From an uncultured Candidatus Melainabacteria bacterium (GTDB lineage: Bacteria; Cyanobacteriota; Vampirovibrionia; Gastranaerophilales; Gastranaerophilaceae), in NCBI GenBank assembly GCA_934757275.1, contig CAKVLN010000001.1, positions 124,001-188,000 of the forward strand: DNA of 64,000 bases, given 5' to 3'. Shown in pieces: positions 25,486 to 33,932 of this stretch. A program made the translations under genes and the position numbers. The notes under the pieces were generated by a model, which searched no databases, had not been told where the DNA came from, and saw nothing but the letters and a program-made list of their open reading frames with translations. Each line of letters begins with the position of its first letter. Positions within the stretch are counted from its first letter, which is position 1.

Positions 25486-26436
25486 TTATAAATTCATAAA
25501 ACATGCCGAACAATGATAAATTGATTTCTCAACCAACTTCGGCTCTTGTTTGTCACAAATTCCAGCTCTAAAAAATTCACATCGTGGGTGAAACTTGCAA
25601 CCAAAAATCTCTTCCTGAATGCTAGGAGGTGCACCCTCAATCGTTTTAAGTTTTAAAGCAGGGTTTTTGTCTGGCAAAGAGTTCAAAAGTGCAATCGAAT
25701 ACGGGTGTTTTGGTTTCTTGAAAAACTCTTGCGCAGGTGCTTCTTCAACAATATGTCCAGCATACATTACCGAAATATTATCCGCATAATTACTTACAAG
25801 TGCCAAATCATGCGAAATTAACAAAATTGTAGTCTTAAATTCTCGTTTAATCTCATCAATCAAGTCCATAATTTGTTTTTGAATAGTAACGTCAAGCGCT
25901 GTTGTTGGCTCGTCTGCAATAATTAATTCTGCATTGCAAGCAAGTGCCATTGCGATAATTATTCTTTGTTTCATGCCGCCAGAAAATTCATGTGGATAAA
26001 AATTCAGCTTGCTATCTATATCAGGAATTTTGACTAAGTCCAAAACCTCTTTTGCTTTTCTCAAGGCTTGATGTTCACTTACCTTGTTATGTGCACGTAT
26101 AGCCTCAATAAGCTGATTTCCAACCGTGTAAAGCGGATTAAGCGATGTCATCGGGTCTTGTGGAATTAGAGCGATTTTGTTACCACGCAAATCTCTCATT
26201 TGCTTTTCTTTGTATTCAAGCAAATTTTCGTTTTTGAAAAATATTTCGCCGTTTCTGATTTCAGCACTCTTAGGTAAAAGTCGCATAATTGACATAGCGG
26301 TCATTGTTTTTCCGCAGCCAGATTCGCCAACAAGAGCATGCATAATTCCTTGTTTTAAAGAAAGATTTACACCGTACAAAGCTTGATATTTGCCCAAAAA
26401 CAAGTCAAGATTTTTTATCTCTAATAGGTTTTCCAT
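25486..26436 (-). CDS. Oligopeptide/dipeptide ABC transporter ATP-binding protein (DppD/OppD type)
   Basis: A 316-residue ATPase of the peptide/nickel uptake ABC family. Walker A is ALVGESGCGKTMTAMSI (~33-49), the Q-loop is IALIPQDPMTSLNPL, the signature is EFSGGMKQRIIIAMAL (~150) and Walker B is AELIIADEPTTALDVT. The H-loop is ILLISHDLALVSNY. The C-terminal oligo_HPY extension carries clustered cysteines (FGCKFHPRCEFF; GICDKQEP; HCSAC), normal for this group. It should dimerise with an OppF-type partner and power a permease pair; neither permease nor binding protein lies in this window, so it is separated from its transporter or belongs to an operon elsewhere. Confidence 0.88.
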   Translation of the reverse strand: MENLLEIKNLDLFLGKYQALYGVNLSLKQGIMHALVGESGCGKTMTAMSIMRLLPKSAEIRNGEIFFKNENLLEYKEKQMRDLRGNKIALIPQDPMTSLNPLYTVGNQLIEAIRAHNKVSEHQALRKAKEVLDLVKIPDIDSKLNFYPHEFSGGMKQRIIIAMALACNAELIIADEPTTALDVTIQKQIMDLIDEIKREFKTTILLISHDLALVSNYADNISVMYAGHIVEEAPAQEFFKKPKHPYSIALLNSLPDKNPALKLKTIEGAPPSIQEEIFGCKFHPRCEFFRAGICDKQEPKLVEKSIYHCSACFMNL

Positions 26437-26482
26437 AATAAGTATTGTAATGCTTATTGCCCAAAAATGGAATAGTATAAAA

Positions 26483-26943
26483 AGACAATTCTTGTTTAAG
26501 AATTGTTTTTTATGTCTTTTTTGTGTACTTTTCTTTCTCTTTTGTTGCGAGGTAAAGATTTTTTACTTCACTTCCAAACTGGTATTGTGACTACAAGTCG
26601 GTTTTATTTACCCCAAAAGTACCAAAAGAAAGAGAAAGCACGCTTCTGTTTCCTACAACCTTACGGTTGTTTTTTCTAGCAGGCAGAGCCTGCACTCTTG
26701 CGTTCGCTATCGTGGCTAATCGCCACATGCTCACGGCGTGAAATGCGCTAATTGAACGTCTTTAGCCCCCTCCCCTTTAGTAATTTGACCTGGGGAGGGT
26801 GCCGAAGGCGGGAAAGGGTGTTATAAAAGTTTCTTTTGTCAGGCAGTGCCTGACCTACGTTTCTACATCTATTAAACGCATAAAAACAAAAAAATATTTA
26901 ATACGAACTTATTCACTCATTCACCTATTGACCTATTCACTTT
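26483..26943. repeat. Mosaic of dispersed intergenic repeats
   Basis: The gap between the ABC ATPase and pgi (26437-27075) holds no gene. It contains a hairpin with T run (CAATTCTT-GTTT-AAGAATTG, 26483-26502), a CTTTCTCTTTTG/AAAAGAAAGAGAAAG arm pair (26530-26638), and the palindrome GCAGGCA-GA-GCCTGC near 26680-26695. A CCCCTCC...GGGGAGGG block follows (26763-26820). Last comes the palindrome GTCAGGCA-G-TGCCTGAC (26838-26854) with an AT-rich flank to 26943, which is an inverted copy of 4551-4655. The order and orientation of elements differ from the other repeat gaps. Confidence 0.7.
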
Positions 26944-27011
26944 AAAATATCCCCACTCTCGAAAACTTTTTGTAAATCCCCTCCCACATTTCCTTCACCT
27001 TTCAACTTTGG

Positions 27012-27039
27012 TTGAAAAATTAATTGTTAATAGTACAAT
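27012..27039 (+). promoter_or_regulatory. Promoter of pgi
   Basis: TTGAAA (27012-27017), a 16-nt spacer and TACAAT (27034-27039), about 37 bp before the pgi start. A housekeeping-type promoter. Confidence 0.6.
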
Positions 27040-27075
27040 TTAAGTAAGGGTGTTAAATTATAGAAAGGACTGTTG

Positions 27076-28464
27076 ATGCTTAAATTAAATTGCAGAAACG
27101 TTGATTCCGCTATTGTCGGCGAAGAAAACGGCTTGAACTTGTATGAGAAATTTGAAAACTACAAACAACAAATATCTGATATAATCAAAAGTCTGAACCA
27201 ACGTAAAGACAAACCAGGACAATGGTTGCAATGGTTGAATTTGGGTTACAATGAAGAAACTGTTTGGTATGTTAAAGAATTTGCATCAATGGTTGAAGGA
27301 AGGTTTGATAATATTCTAGTGCTAGGTATTGGTGGCTCTGCACTAGGCGGTTTAGCAGTTACAGAAGCTTTACTCAAACCTTATTGGAATCTTTTAACTC
27401 CAGAACAAAGAAACGGTTTGCCAAGAATTTTCTTCTTAGACAACATCGACCCTGATACAATGAATGGACTTTTAGATATTCTTGATTTGAAAAAAACTTT
27501 GGTTAATGTAATTACAAAATCAGGCTCGACCGCCGAAACAATGTCACAATACATGATTATTAAAGATCGTTTAGAAAAAGAACTAGGTGATAATTATAGA
27601 AGAAATATTGTAGCAACAACCGACAAAAAAATGGGCGTTTTAAGACAACTTGCTGACCAAGAAGGATACAAAACATTTGTTGTTCCAGATGATGTTGGTG
27701 GAAGATTTTCAGTATTTTCAGCAGTAGGCTTAGTGCCATTTGCGCTTGTAGGACTTGATATTGATCAAATTATGAATGGTATCAAAGATATGGACTTAGC
27801 CCTAAAAAATACTGACATTCATCAAAATATTGCGGCTCAAGGTGCTTTAATCCAATACCTTCTGGATACAGAAAAAGGCAAAAATATTTCAGTTATGATG
27901 CCATATTCAACTAGACTTAAATACGTTTCTGATTGGTACGTTCAATTGTGGGCTGAATCTCTTGGCAAAGAATACAACAACGCAGGTGAAAAGGTTAATA
28001 TAGGTCCAACTCCAGTTAAGGCAGTTGGTGCGACTGACCAGCACTCACAAATTCAGTTGTACAACGAAGGTCCAAATAACAAGGTTATTACGTTTATTCG
28101 TGTTGAAAATTTTGATACAAAATTAGAAATTCCACAAATTTTTGAATACACAGGTATTGGCTATCTAGGCGGAAAAACAATTAATGATTTAATTAACGCC
28201 GAAGCTGATTCAACAAGAATTGCACTAGCCGATTATTCTCGTCCAACAATGACAATTTCATTGGAAAGAATTGATGAATACAACGTAGCTCAATTGCTTT
28301 ATATGCTAGAAGTTCAAACGGCTATTGCTGGCGAATTATACAATATTAATACGTTCAACCAACCTGGAGTTGAACAAGCAAAAAATTATACTTACGCTTT
28401 GATGGGTAGAGCAGGTTATGAAGAATCTGCACATACACTTCAAGAAAAAATGGCGTCAGTTTAA
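27076..28464 (+). CDS. pgi: Glucose-6-phosphate isomerase
   Basis: A 462-residue cytosolic enzyme that interconverts glucose-6-phosphate and fructose-6-phosphate. Signature segments are present: VLGIGGSALGGLAVTEAL (sugar-phosphate loop, ~85), NVITKSGSTAETMSQY (phosphate-binding SIS motif, ~148), DDVGGRFSVFSAVGLVPFAL (~205) and GVEQAKNYTYALMGR near the end with the catalytic lysine. The length fits the bacterial family. The ATG at 27076 has AAAGGA 6 nt upstream; a TTG directly before it is less likely. It heads a run of same-strand genes through bioY and complements glgC at 34.5 kb, which makes ADP-glucose from the same hexose-phosphate pool. Confidence 0.95.
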   Translation: MLKLNCRNVDSAIVGEENGLNLYEKFENYKQQISDIIKSLNQRKDKPGQWLQWLNLGYNEETVWYVKEFASMVEGRFDNILVLGIGGSALGGLAVTEALLKPYWNLLTPEQRNGLPRIFFLDNIDPDTMNGLLDILDLKKTLVNVITKSGSTAETMSQYMIIKDRLEKELGDNYRRNIVATTDKKMGVLRQLADQEGYKTFVVPDDVGGRFSVFSAVGLVPFALVGLDIDQIMNGIKDMDLALKNTDIHQNIAAQGALIQYLLDTEKGKNISVMMPYSTRLKYVSDWYVQLWAESLGKEYNNAGEKVNIGPTPVKAVGATDQHSQIQLYNEGPNNKVITFIRVENFDTKLEIPQIFEYTGIGYLGGKTINDLINAEADSTRIALADYSRPTMTISLERIDEYNVAQLLYMLEVQTAIAGELYNINTFNQPGVEQAKNYTYALMGRAGYEESAHTLQEKMASV

Positions 28465-28516
28465 GATGTGGGCTGGCTTTTAACAGCCAGTACTAACATT
28501 AAAAAAGGAAGTTATT

Positions 28517-29335
28517 ATGAAAAAGTTTTTATCATTAGTTATTTTGCTAGGTTTATCTTGCGGAGCGACTTTTGCAACAGACAAGTTTTCAGAAGACTAT
28601 TTGAAAAATAGCAAACACGTTGCAATAATGAACCCGATTGCGGAAAGTTTTGTTGAACATGCAATCAAGAGTTCTCTAAAGAAAGAAACAGGAGCAAAGT
28701 TTAAAGTTAAATTTTCTGGATACACGCTTGCTAGTATGAAAAAAGGCATTTTTAAAGAACTTGAACTTACGGGCAAAGATGTGAATGTAGATGAGATTAC
28801 AATTCCTTATGTGCATCTAAAATCACTTTCTGATTACAACTATGTTGATTACACAAAAAATCCGATTGTGTTCAAGTCTGATATGACCTACGCTTACGAT
28901 ATGTTATTGTCAGAGGCAAGCTTGAATAAGGCTCTTGAAAACGGAAATTACAAAGCGGTAATAAATAATATAAATTCTTTAGCATATCCAATGTTTCAAG
29001 TAAAAGGTGTAAAAACAAAGATTCTTGATAACAAGTTTTATATTTTGACTTCTTATAATTTCCCAATCGCACCATCACCAAAAGATAAAGTATTTGTTGC
29101 ATCTTCTGATTTTGAAGTTAAAAACGGGAAAATTAAAGCAGTAAATGTAAATTTAGATAGCGCTTATGGTAAAATTTCTTTAAACAAAGTCGCTAATATG
29201 TTGAACTTGTTGAACCCATTAGAATTTACAATGATGTTGCTTGAATCAAAAGAATGTAAGGCAAATATTGAGAATGTAAAAATTGTTGACAACAATATCC
29301 GAGTTGATGGTAAAATATTTGTAAAAGGAGAGTAG
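28517..29335 (+). CDS. LmeA-like (DUF2993) secreted phospholipid-binding protein
   Basis: A 272-residue protein with a signal peptide (MKKFLSLVILLGLSCGATFA). The mature part fits the DUF2993/LmeA family, seen in actinobacteria and cyanobacteria. An N-terminal helix (NPIAESFVEHAIKSSLKKET) is followed by long beta strands that present a ligand groove (TLASMKKGIFKELELTGKDV; VDEITIPYVHLKSLSDY; NKFYILTSYNFPIAPSP). LmeA proteins bind lipids in the periplasm. It follows pgi by 52 bp and precedes the GerMN gene by 3 bp, so the two envelope proteins are probably made together. The family call rests on the overall pattern. Confidence 0.6.
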   Translation: MKKFLSLVILLGLSCGATFATDKFSEDYLKNSKHVAIMNPIAESFVEHAIKSSLKKETGAKFKVKFSGYTLASMKKGIFKELELTGKDVNVDEITIPYVHLKSLSDYNYVDYTKNPIVFKSDMTYAYDMLLSEASLNKALENGNYKAVINNINSLAYPMFQVKGVKTKILDNKFYILTSYNFPIAPSPKDKVFVASSDFEVKNGKIKAVNVNLDSAYGKISLNKVANMLNLLNPLEFTMMLLESKECKANIENVKIVDNNIRVDGKIFVKGE

Positions 29336-29338
29336 TCT

Positions 29339-29962
29339 ATGAATTTTTCTCAAAAACTGGGTCTGTTCATTCTTATTGCAATTTCTGCGGCGTATATTTA
29401 CTTTTCATTTTTTGCAAGTGAAGGTATGCCAATTTTGCCATCTTTTAACCATGAAGATAACAATAGCGAATTACCACCAGAAGTTTTGGAGGAAATTACA
29501 ACTACAACTCCAGCAGAAACTCCTGTTGAAACGCCAAAGAAACATAGTGTTAAGTCTGTCAAAATTTTCGTGACAGATGCAAACGGTAAAATGCGTTCTC
29601 TTGAACGTAAATGTGACACGGCGCAAGAAAAATCTTGCTTTGCTTATGCGATAAAAGAACTTGTTTCTGCTCCATCAAAATGGGAAAAATCAAAAGGTTT
29701 TACTTCTGAAATTCCTTCTGGCACAAAAATCTTATCAGTTAGAGAAGGCGAAGGAAGTATAATGATTGATTTATCTTCTGCTTTTGAAAGTGGAGGAGGC
29801 GCAGAAAGTACTTGCACAAGAGTTATGCAGGTTATAAAAACTGCAAAGGCAAATACTAATTTGCCAGTTTATTTGTACATAAACGGCAAACAAGCTGATG
29901 TAATCGGTGGTGAAGGAATTATGGTTAATCAACCATTGAGCGAAAGGTCTTTAGATGACTAA
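29339..29962 (+). CDS. GerMN-domain envelope protein
   Basis: A 207-residue protein with one N-terminal transmembrane helix (about residues 7-25). A Thr/Glu/Pro linker follows (TTTTPAETPVETP), and then a GerMN domain from about residue 75. The domain signature is PSGTKILSVREGEGSIMIDL, then ESTCTRVMQVIKTAKANTNL and LPVYLYINGKQ. GerMN was named after Bacillus germination/sporulation proteins, but it is widespread in non-sporulating bacteria including cyanobacteria, where it may bind cell-wall or lipoprotein partners. It does not imply sporulation. It is coupled on both sides: 3 bp after the LmeA-like gene and overlapping the next gene by 8 bp. Confidence 0.75.
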   Translation: MNFSQKLGLFILIAISAAYIYFSFFASEGMPILPSFNHEDNNSELPPEVLEEITTTTPAETPVETPKKHSVKSVKIFVTDANGKMRSLERKCDTAQEKSCFAYAIKELVSAPSKWEKSKGFTSEIPSGTKILSVREGEGSIMIDLSSAFESGGGAESTCTRVMQVIKTAKANTNLPVYLYINGKQADVIGGEGIMVNQPLSERSLDD

Positions 29963-30227
29963 TAAAGATTTAGATTATTATATGAACCTTGATTGGACGC
30001 TAATAGAGGGTACTGATTTAGACTTCAACGGCAATCCTTATCACTACATTGAGATAAAGGAAATTCCGAGTTTTGCTTTTTGTGCGAAAACTAGAGAAAA
30101 AGCTTTAGAGAATTATAAAAAACAACTTCGACTTTCTTTAATGCTTATGTTGGAAGATGGCGAACATATTGTAGAACCTGGGGAAGAAACAGAAGACGAT
30201 ATTGATTGGGAAAGTATATGTCCATAA
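29955..30227 (+). CDS. HicB-like small protein (orphan)
   Basis: A 90-residue acidic protein. Its central pattern resembles the HicB antitoxin fold: a beta strand (WTLIEGTDLDFNGNPYHYIE), a short strand (IPSFAFCAKT), a helix (TREKALENYKKQLRLSLMLM) and the tail LEDGEHIVEPGEE, close to the family's typical helix-DGE-x-I-P/E ending. No HicA toxin gene lies next to it and no DNA-binding tail is present, so it is not a plain toxin-antitoxin pair. It overlaps the GerMN gene by 8 bp and rimI by 10 bp, so it is embedded in the operon. It could have been repurposed as a small binding protein. Confidence 0.45.
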   Translation: MTNKDLDYYMNLDWTLIEGTDLDFNGNPYHYIEIKEIPSFAFCAKTREKALENYKKQLRLSLMLMLEDGEHIVEPGEETEDDIDWESICP

Positions 30228-30754
30228 CAAAATTATCTGAAATTATTATCACCAAAATGGAAAAGGAAGATGTGGACGCCGTTGTAGCTATTGAAGAAGA
30301 AGCTTATGGCAAGCATCACTGGGCAAAATCGTCTTTCTATGATGAGATGGCTAATAATCTCGCAAAATATTATGTTGCAAAGACCTCTGACAACGAAATT
30401 GTTGGCTATGCAGGGACTTGGCATATAATTGATGAAGGACATATTACTACAATTGCAGTTAAAAAAGATTATTTGAGAAACCATATTGCAGAGGCTATGA
30501 TTTATCAAATCATTGAAGATTGTTATAAAGACAATGTTAAATATTTGACTTTAGAGGTTAGAGTTTCTAATAAGCCTGCAATTGGATTGTACGAAAAATA
30601 TGGTTTTCAGTCATTAGGCACAAGAAAAGGGTATTATCAAGATAATAATGAAGATGCTTTGATTATGTGGACTGAAAATGTTTTTTACGATAAATTTAAA
30701 ATAAAATACCAAGAAAATGTAGACAAGTTGAAAACCTTGATTGAAATAAAATGA
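30218..30754 (+). CDS. rimI: RimI-like GNAT N-acetyltransferase
   Basis: A 178-residue acetyltransferase of the GNAT fold. The acetyl-CoA loop is visible as IAVKKDYLRNHIAEAMIYQI (~80-100). The RimI-type strand and tail follow (LTLEVRVSNKPAIGLYEKYG, then FQSLGTRKGYYQDN). RimI acetylates the N-terminal Ala of ribosomal protein S18, and related enzymes modify other N-termini, so the symbol is a family-level assignment. The ATG at 30218 overlaps the HicB-like gene by 10 bp; a TTG at 30206 is an alternative. The C-terminal ~25 residues extend past the core domain. It overlaps bioY by 4 bp. Confidence 0.8.
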   Translation: MSITKLSEIIITKMEKEDVDAVVAIEEEAYGKHHWAKSSFYDEMANNLAKYYVAKTSDNEIVGYAGTWHIIDEGHITTIAVKKDYLRNHIAEAMIYQIIEDCYKDNVKYLTLEVRVSNKPAIGLYEKYGFQSLGTRKGYYQDNNEDALIMWTENVFYDKFKIKYQENVDKLKTLIEIK

Positions 30755-31428
30755 GCAAAAGAGTCGCAAAACAGATAAACAGTTTTAAATATAAAGGCGA
30801 ACCTATCAGAATTACGGTAGGGACTTTGGTGTTGACTGCAATGTGCGTACTTTTGATTATCGTTGCAACTTTTACACAAGTTACACTAAAACACCCATAT
30901 ATACCCTTTGATTCGTTGAGCTTTTTGGCTGTTGAAACTAATGAAAACGCAATTTTACACCATTTTATTAAGAGTTATAAATATATACCACAAATTCCGG
31001 TTGTATTCTTTATCGTTGCATTAATGGGAAGAAAATTTGGCTTATTGGCTATTCTTATGTATATATTTTTAGGCTTAATATTCCCAATTTTTGCTTTGGG
31101 TGGTGGAATTAGCTACTTTTTTGAATATGGTTTTGGGTATATTTTGGCATTTCTTCCTGCAATATTTTTTGCAGGTACCTTATTAAAAGGTAAAACTGAT
31201 ATTTTAAGAATATTTTTAATTTCTTTTATTGGTGTTTTAATTATTCACGTTCTTGGAATTTTATACATGTTTTTTATCGCAACTTTGCGCCACGCACCAA
31301 TGGACTTGGTTACAAGCTGGATACTTTCTCAAAGCGGAATACAAGTTTTTTATGATATCTTTTTTGCAATGCTTGGGATTTTTGCAGGACGTCAAATGCG
31401 AAAATTGTTGTGGATTGTGATGTGCTAA
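30751..31428 (+). CDS. bioY: Biotin transporter BioY (ECF S component)
   Basis: A 225-residue integral membrane protein with about six hydrophobic helices. The BioY pattern is recognisable: GRKFGLLAILMYIFLGLIFP followed by a Gly-rich loop (ALGGG), then FGYILAFLPAIFFAGTLLKG and the closing FFAMLGIFAGRQ. BioY binds biotin and usually teams with an energising EcfT/EcfA module. No such genes are adjacent, so it must use a shared module or work alone, as reported for some BioY. It is the last gene of the pgi run, overlapping rimI by 4 bp. The ~50-residue N-terminal extension before the core is longer than in many homologues. Confidence 0.8.
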   Translation: MSKRVAKQINSFKYKGEPIRITVGTLVLTAMCVLLIIVATFTQVTLKHPYIPFDSLSFLAVETNENAILHHFIKSYKYIPQIPVVFFIVALMGRKFGLLAILMYIFLGLIFPIFALGGGISYFFEYGFGYILAFLPAIFFAGTLLKGKTDILRIFLISFIGVLIIHVLGILYMFFIATLRHAPMDLVTSWILSQSGIQVFYDIFFAMLGIFAGRQMRKLLWIVMC

Positions 31429-31494
31429 TTGGGTTGAGTTTTTGCCTTGATTTTATATTAACTGTCGTATACCTGCTCAACAACAATTCAAACT

Positions 31495-32337
31495 TTATGG
31501 GTGAATGTTATTTATTCCTCTAAAACCCTTCTCTGCCGTGTATTCCCAATTGGGGAAGGGCAGAAGTTTATTGTCAAGTGATTTCCAAATCGCATCAACA
31601 TTATATGCGCAATTTTTGTATCTGTTTAAATATTCCAACAAAAGCTCTGTTTTAGTATTTCCAGCACCTCTTCCAATGCCTTGTAATGTCGAATCAATGA
31701 TAATATCACGTTTTGCAGAGTTAATAAATTTCATGCTCAAAGCAAATGATAACTGAATATTGTTGTGAGAATGAAAACCTAGCTCAATTCCATCATTAAG
31801 CGTTTCTTCAAAAAGTGGTAAAATAATGTCCATGTCTTCTGGAAACATTGAACCAAACGAATCTACCATGTAGCAAGCGTCTACGCCAATGAAATTTGCT
31901 CTCTTACAAAGTTTTACCAAATCATTTTTTGAATAATCTTTGACATTAGAAGCTTGTAAAAACACTTTGTAGCCTTTGTTTTTAACCTCTTCTGCAACAA
32001 AAGAAATTTCATCAAGGCTTTTTTTATAAAAAGCAATTCTTATAATATCAATTAAACCGCTATTTTGAGGCAATTGGCTAACTTCGTATCGCCCGTAATC
32101 AAACATTAACGAGAATTGCGATTTAACACCTTCTAAATAACTTTTCGCATCTTCAGGAACTTTATATAAAACAGAATTTTTTTCATGCACACAATTTCTC
32201 AACCAACCGCATTCTATTATATCAATTTTAGAGTTTTCTAATGTAGTTATGATGTCGCAAATTCGCTTTTCTCCGAATTTTGAATCTACAACATAAGCAC
32301 CATCTCGCAAAGTACAATCTAAAATTTTATATCCCAT
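31495..32337 (-). CDS. DRE-TIM aldolase/metallolyase family enzyme
   Basis: A 280-residue enzyme of the HMG-CoA lyase-like DRE-TIM superfamily, closest in style to 4-hydroxy-2-oxovalerate aldolases. The opening MGYKILDCTLRDGAYVVDSK carries the DRE-type metal/acid motif (TLRDG). The second metal site is GFHSHNNIQLSFAL (~200). The ending IDSTLQGIGRGAGNTKTE is also typical. These enzymes cleave or join a carbon-carbon bond next to a carboxylate; homologues with this look occur in surface-sugar clusters. The start at 32337 has AAAGAGG 5 nt upstream; a longer reading to 32382 lacks support. It is monocistronic and its substrate is unknown. Confidence 0.75.
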   Translation of the reverse strand: MGYKILDCTLRDGAYVVDSKFGEKRICDIITTLENSKIDIIECGWLRNCVHEKNSVLYKVPEDAKSYLEGVKSQFSLMFDYGRYEVSQLPQNSGLIDIIRIAFYKKSLDEISFVAEEVKNKGYKVFLQASNVKDYSKNDLVKLCKRANFIGVDACYMVDSFGSMFPEDMDIILPLFEETLNDGIELGFHSHNNIQLSFALSMKFINSAKRDIIIDSTLQGIGRGAGNTKTELLLEYLNRYKNCAYNVDAIWKSLDNKLLPFPNWEYTAEKGFRGINNIHP

Positions 32338-32440
32338 AAAAACCTCTTTACATATCGTAACAAAAATATTGAAATCTGGCAATTTTTGCTTTCTACTTAA
32401 CTTTATATATATAAGATGTGTAAAAAAGGTGAAATGTGCT

Positions 32441-33484
32441 ATGACAAATCCTATGATTAATCCGCAATCAAATTATTCAGGTGTAACAATACAAATAACA
32501 AACCCAGCCGTTAATTTAGGCAATGGAAAAGGCGGTTGCAATGCAGGAGCATTGCAAGGTTCTCCTGTACAAGCTTATCAAGACGCCACTCAAGGAATTT
32601 ATCAAGTTCCACAAGCCCAAATTGGACAAAATAATCAAAGAGAAATTTATGGTTATGCAACTAACCCTCAAATGGCTCAACAACCAAACGGATTTCAGGC
32701 ATATCCAGCGCAATATTATTTAAACAATTACAACTATCAAGCAAACGATAAAGCTCATGGAAATATTGCAGCAGATGAAAACGAAGCTGGTAAAACAAAA
32801 ACTGCTGAGAATAATTTAAACCAAGTAAGCAAAGAAGATTTAGACGCAATTAATAAAGAATTAGAAAATATTAAAAAACCTAATTCTTCAACGGATACTG
32901 CACAAACAACAGAAGCAGATACTGATACAACAGATGGCACTGCATTGAAGCATTATGATACAGGCGAAGACAAGAACGAAAAACAAGATTTTAGCAAATC
33001 TAACGGGATTATTAATGATTTAGACGCTCGTGATGCACAATTGAAAGCTGACAAAAAAAATAGTACGCAAAAAAGAGTAGTAGCTTTGACAGATGACTAT
33101 ATAAAATCATTAGAAAATTACTTAAACAATCCGAATGACGAAATTCGTTTAATGGCATCAAAAGAAATTTTGATGAGATTAGATGAAGACAAAGAGCGTT
33201 ACAATGACGCAGCCTTGAACGCATTACTTAACAAAATGCTACAAGACCCATCAAAATTGATTAGAGTTGCAGCTTTAAGTGCATTTGCCTCTCAATTAGC
33301 TAGTGGCAATGATTACACAGTTGAATTGCTTCATAATATCCAAAACAATCCAAGCGCAGATAAAGAAGATGTACTTCAAGCTGCAGATATTTTATTAAAG
33401 ATGTCAGGTGGAACTGAAATAAAAAACATTCCAAATCCTGCGGCAAAAAATGATAATTCTCAGGAACAAATTAAAGGACAATAA
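32441..33484 (+). CDS. HEAT-repeat protein with Gln/Asn-rich N-terminus
   Basis: A 347-residue protein in two parts. Residues ~1-190 are low in complexity, Gln/Asn/Ala-rich and probably disordered (for example GNGKGGCNAGALQGSPVQAY). The C-terminal ~120 residues are HEAT-like helical repeats (DDYIKSLENYLNNPNDEIRL; DAALNALLNKMLQDPSKLIR; VAALSAFASQLAS). An Asp/Glu/Lys stretch joins the halves. HEAT repeats bind proteins, and no enzyme motif is visible. The ATG at 32441 has AAAAGGTG upstream; a longer reading from 32369 overlaps the divergent gene's start region. The gene at 33487 follows by 2 bp, so the two are one unit. This echoes the HEAT-plus-partner pair at 1312-2303. Confidence 0.6.
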   Translation: MTNPMINPQSNYSGVTIQITNPAVNLGNGKGGCNAGALQGSPVQAYQDATQGIYQVPQAQIGQNNQREIYGYATNPQMAQQPNGFQAYPAQYYLNNYNYQANDKAHGNIAADENEAGKTKTAENNLNQVSKEDLDAINKELENIKKPNSSTDTAQTTEADTDTTDGTALKHYDTGEDKNEKQDFSKSNGIINDLDARDAQLKADKKNSTQKRVVALTDDYIKSLENYLNNPNDEIRLMASKEILMRLDEDKERYNDAALNALLNKMLQDPSKLIRVAALSAFASQLASGNDYTVELLHNIQNNPSADKEDVLQAADILLKMSGGTEIKNIPNPAAKNDNSQEQIKGQ

Positions 33485-33486
33485 AA

Positions 33487-33930
33487 ATGGGAACGATTTC
33501 TAATATAGCATGCAAAACGGTTGGCGCCGTAGGAATGAGTGCAATTTTGTATGATGCATACTCTGTTGCAACAAAAAATGCAGAAAGAGTTTCTCAAATG
33601 GCAAGTGCTGATCATTTTGAAAAAGTTCATCTTTCAACAAGAACTTTATCCGATGAGAGTTCTGTTAATGGCGCTATGCAAAAGAAAATTGCAGAACTGC
33701 GCATGAACAACCCATTATTCTCTATCATAGGCAATGTTAAAGGTTTTGCTAAAGGCTTTTTAAACACGCTCGGCAACAACCTTCTTGCAGTTACTTTTTC
33801 AAGTTTAGCCTTAGCAACAAAAGGTACAATGTCTAAAATCGGTGCTTGGGGAGTCGCAGGTTGTGCATTATTTAATATTGCAAAAGAAGGATTTGGCATA
33901 GGTAAAAATACACCTATAACTAAAATTTAA
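33487..33930 (+). CDS. Small protein of unknown function with hydrophobic C-terminus
   Basis: A 147-residue protein beginning MGTISNIACKTVGAVGMSAI, a hydrophobic and small-residue-rich start. A charged helical middle follows (NGAMQKKIAELRMNNPLFSI). The C-terminal half is Gly/Ala/Leu-rich (LGNNLLAVTFSSLALATKGT; WGVAGCALFNIAKEGFG) and may dip into or lie on the membrane. No family is recognised. It is coupled to the HEAT-repeat gene (2-bp gap) and ends 2 bp before the end of a convergent gene, so the two transcripts must overlap or terminate inside each other. Confidence 0.5.
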   Translation: MGTISNIACKTVGAVGMSAILYDAYSVATKNAERVSQMASADHFEKVHLSTRTLSDESSVNGAMQKKIAELRMNNPLFSIIGNVKGFAKGFLNTLGNNLLAVTFSSLALATKGTMSKIGAWGVAGCALFNIAKEGFGIGKNTPITKI

Positions 33931-33932
33931 TT

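Noticed and set aside
29339-29962. Sporulation, suggested by the GerMN domain
   Set aside because: GerMN is widespread outside spore formers, and no other sporulation gene is in the window.
29955-30227. Complete HicA-HicB toxin-antitoxin pair
   Set aside because: No HicA-sized gene adjoins; both sides are overlapped by GerMN and rimI.
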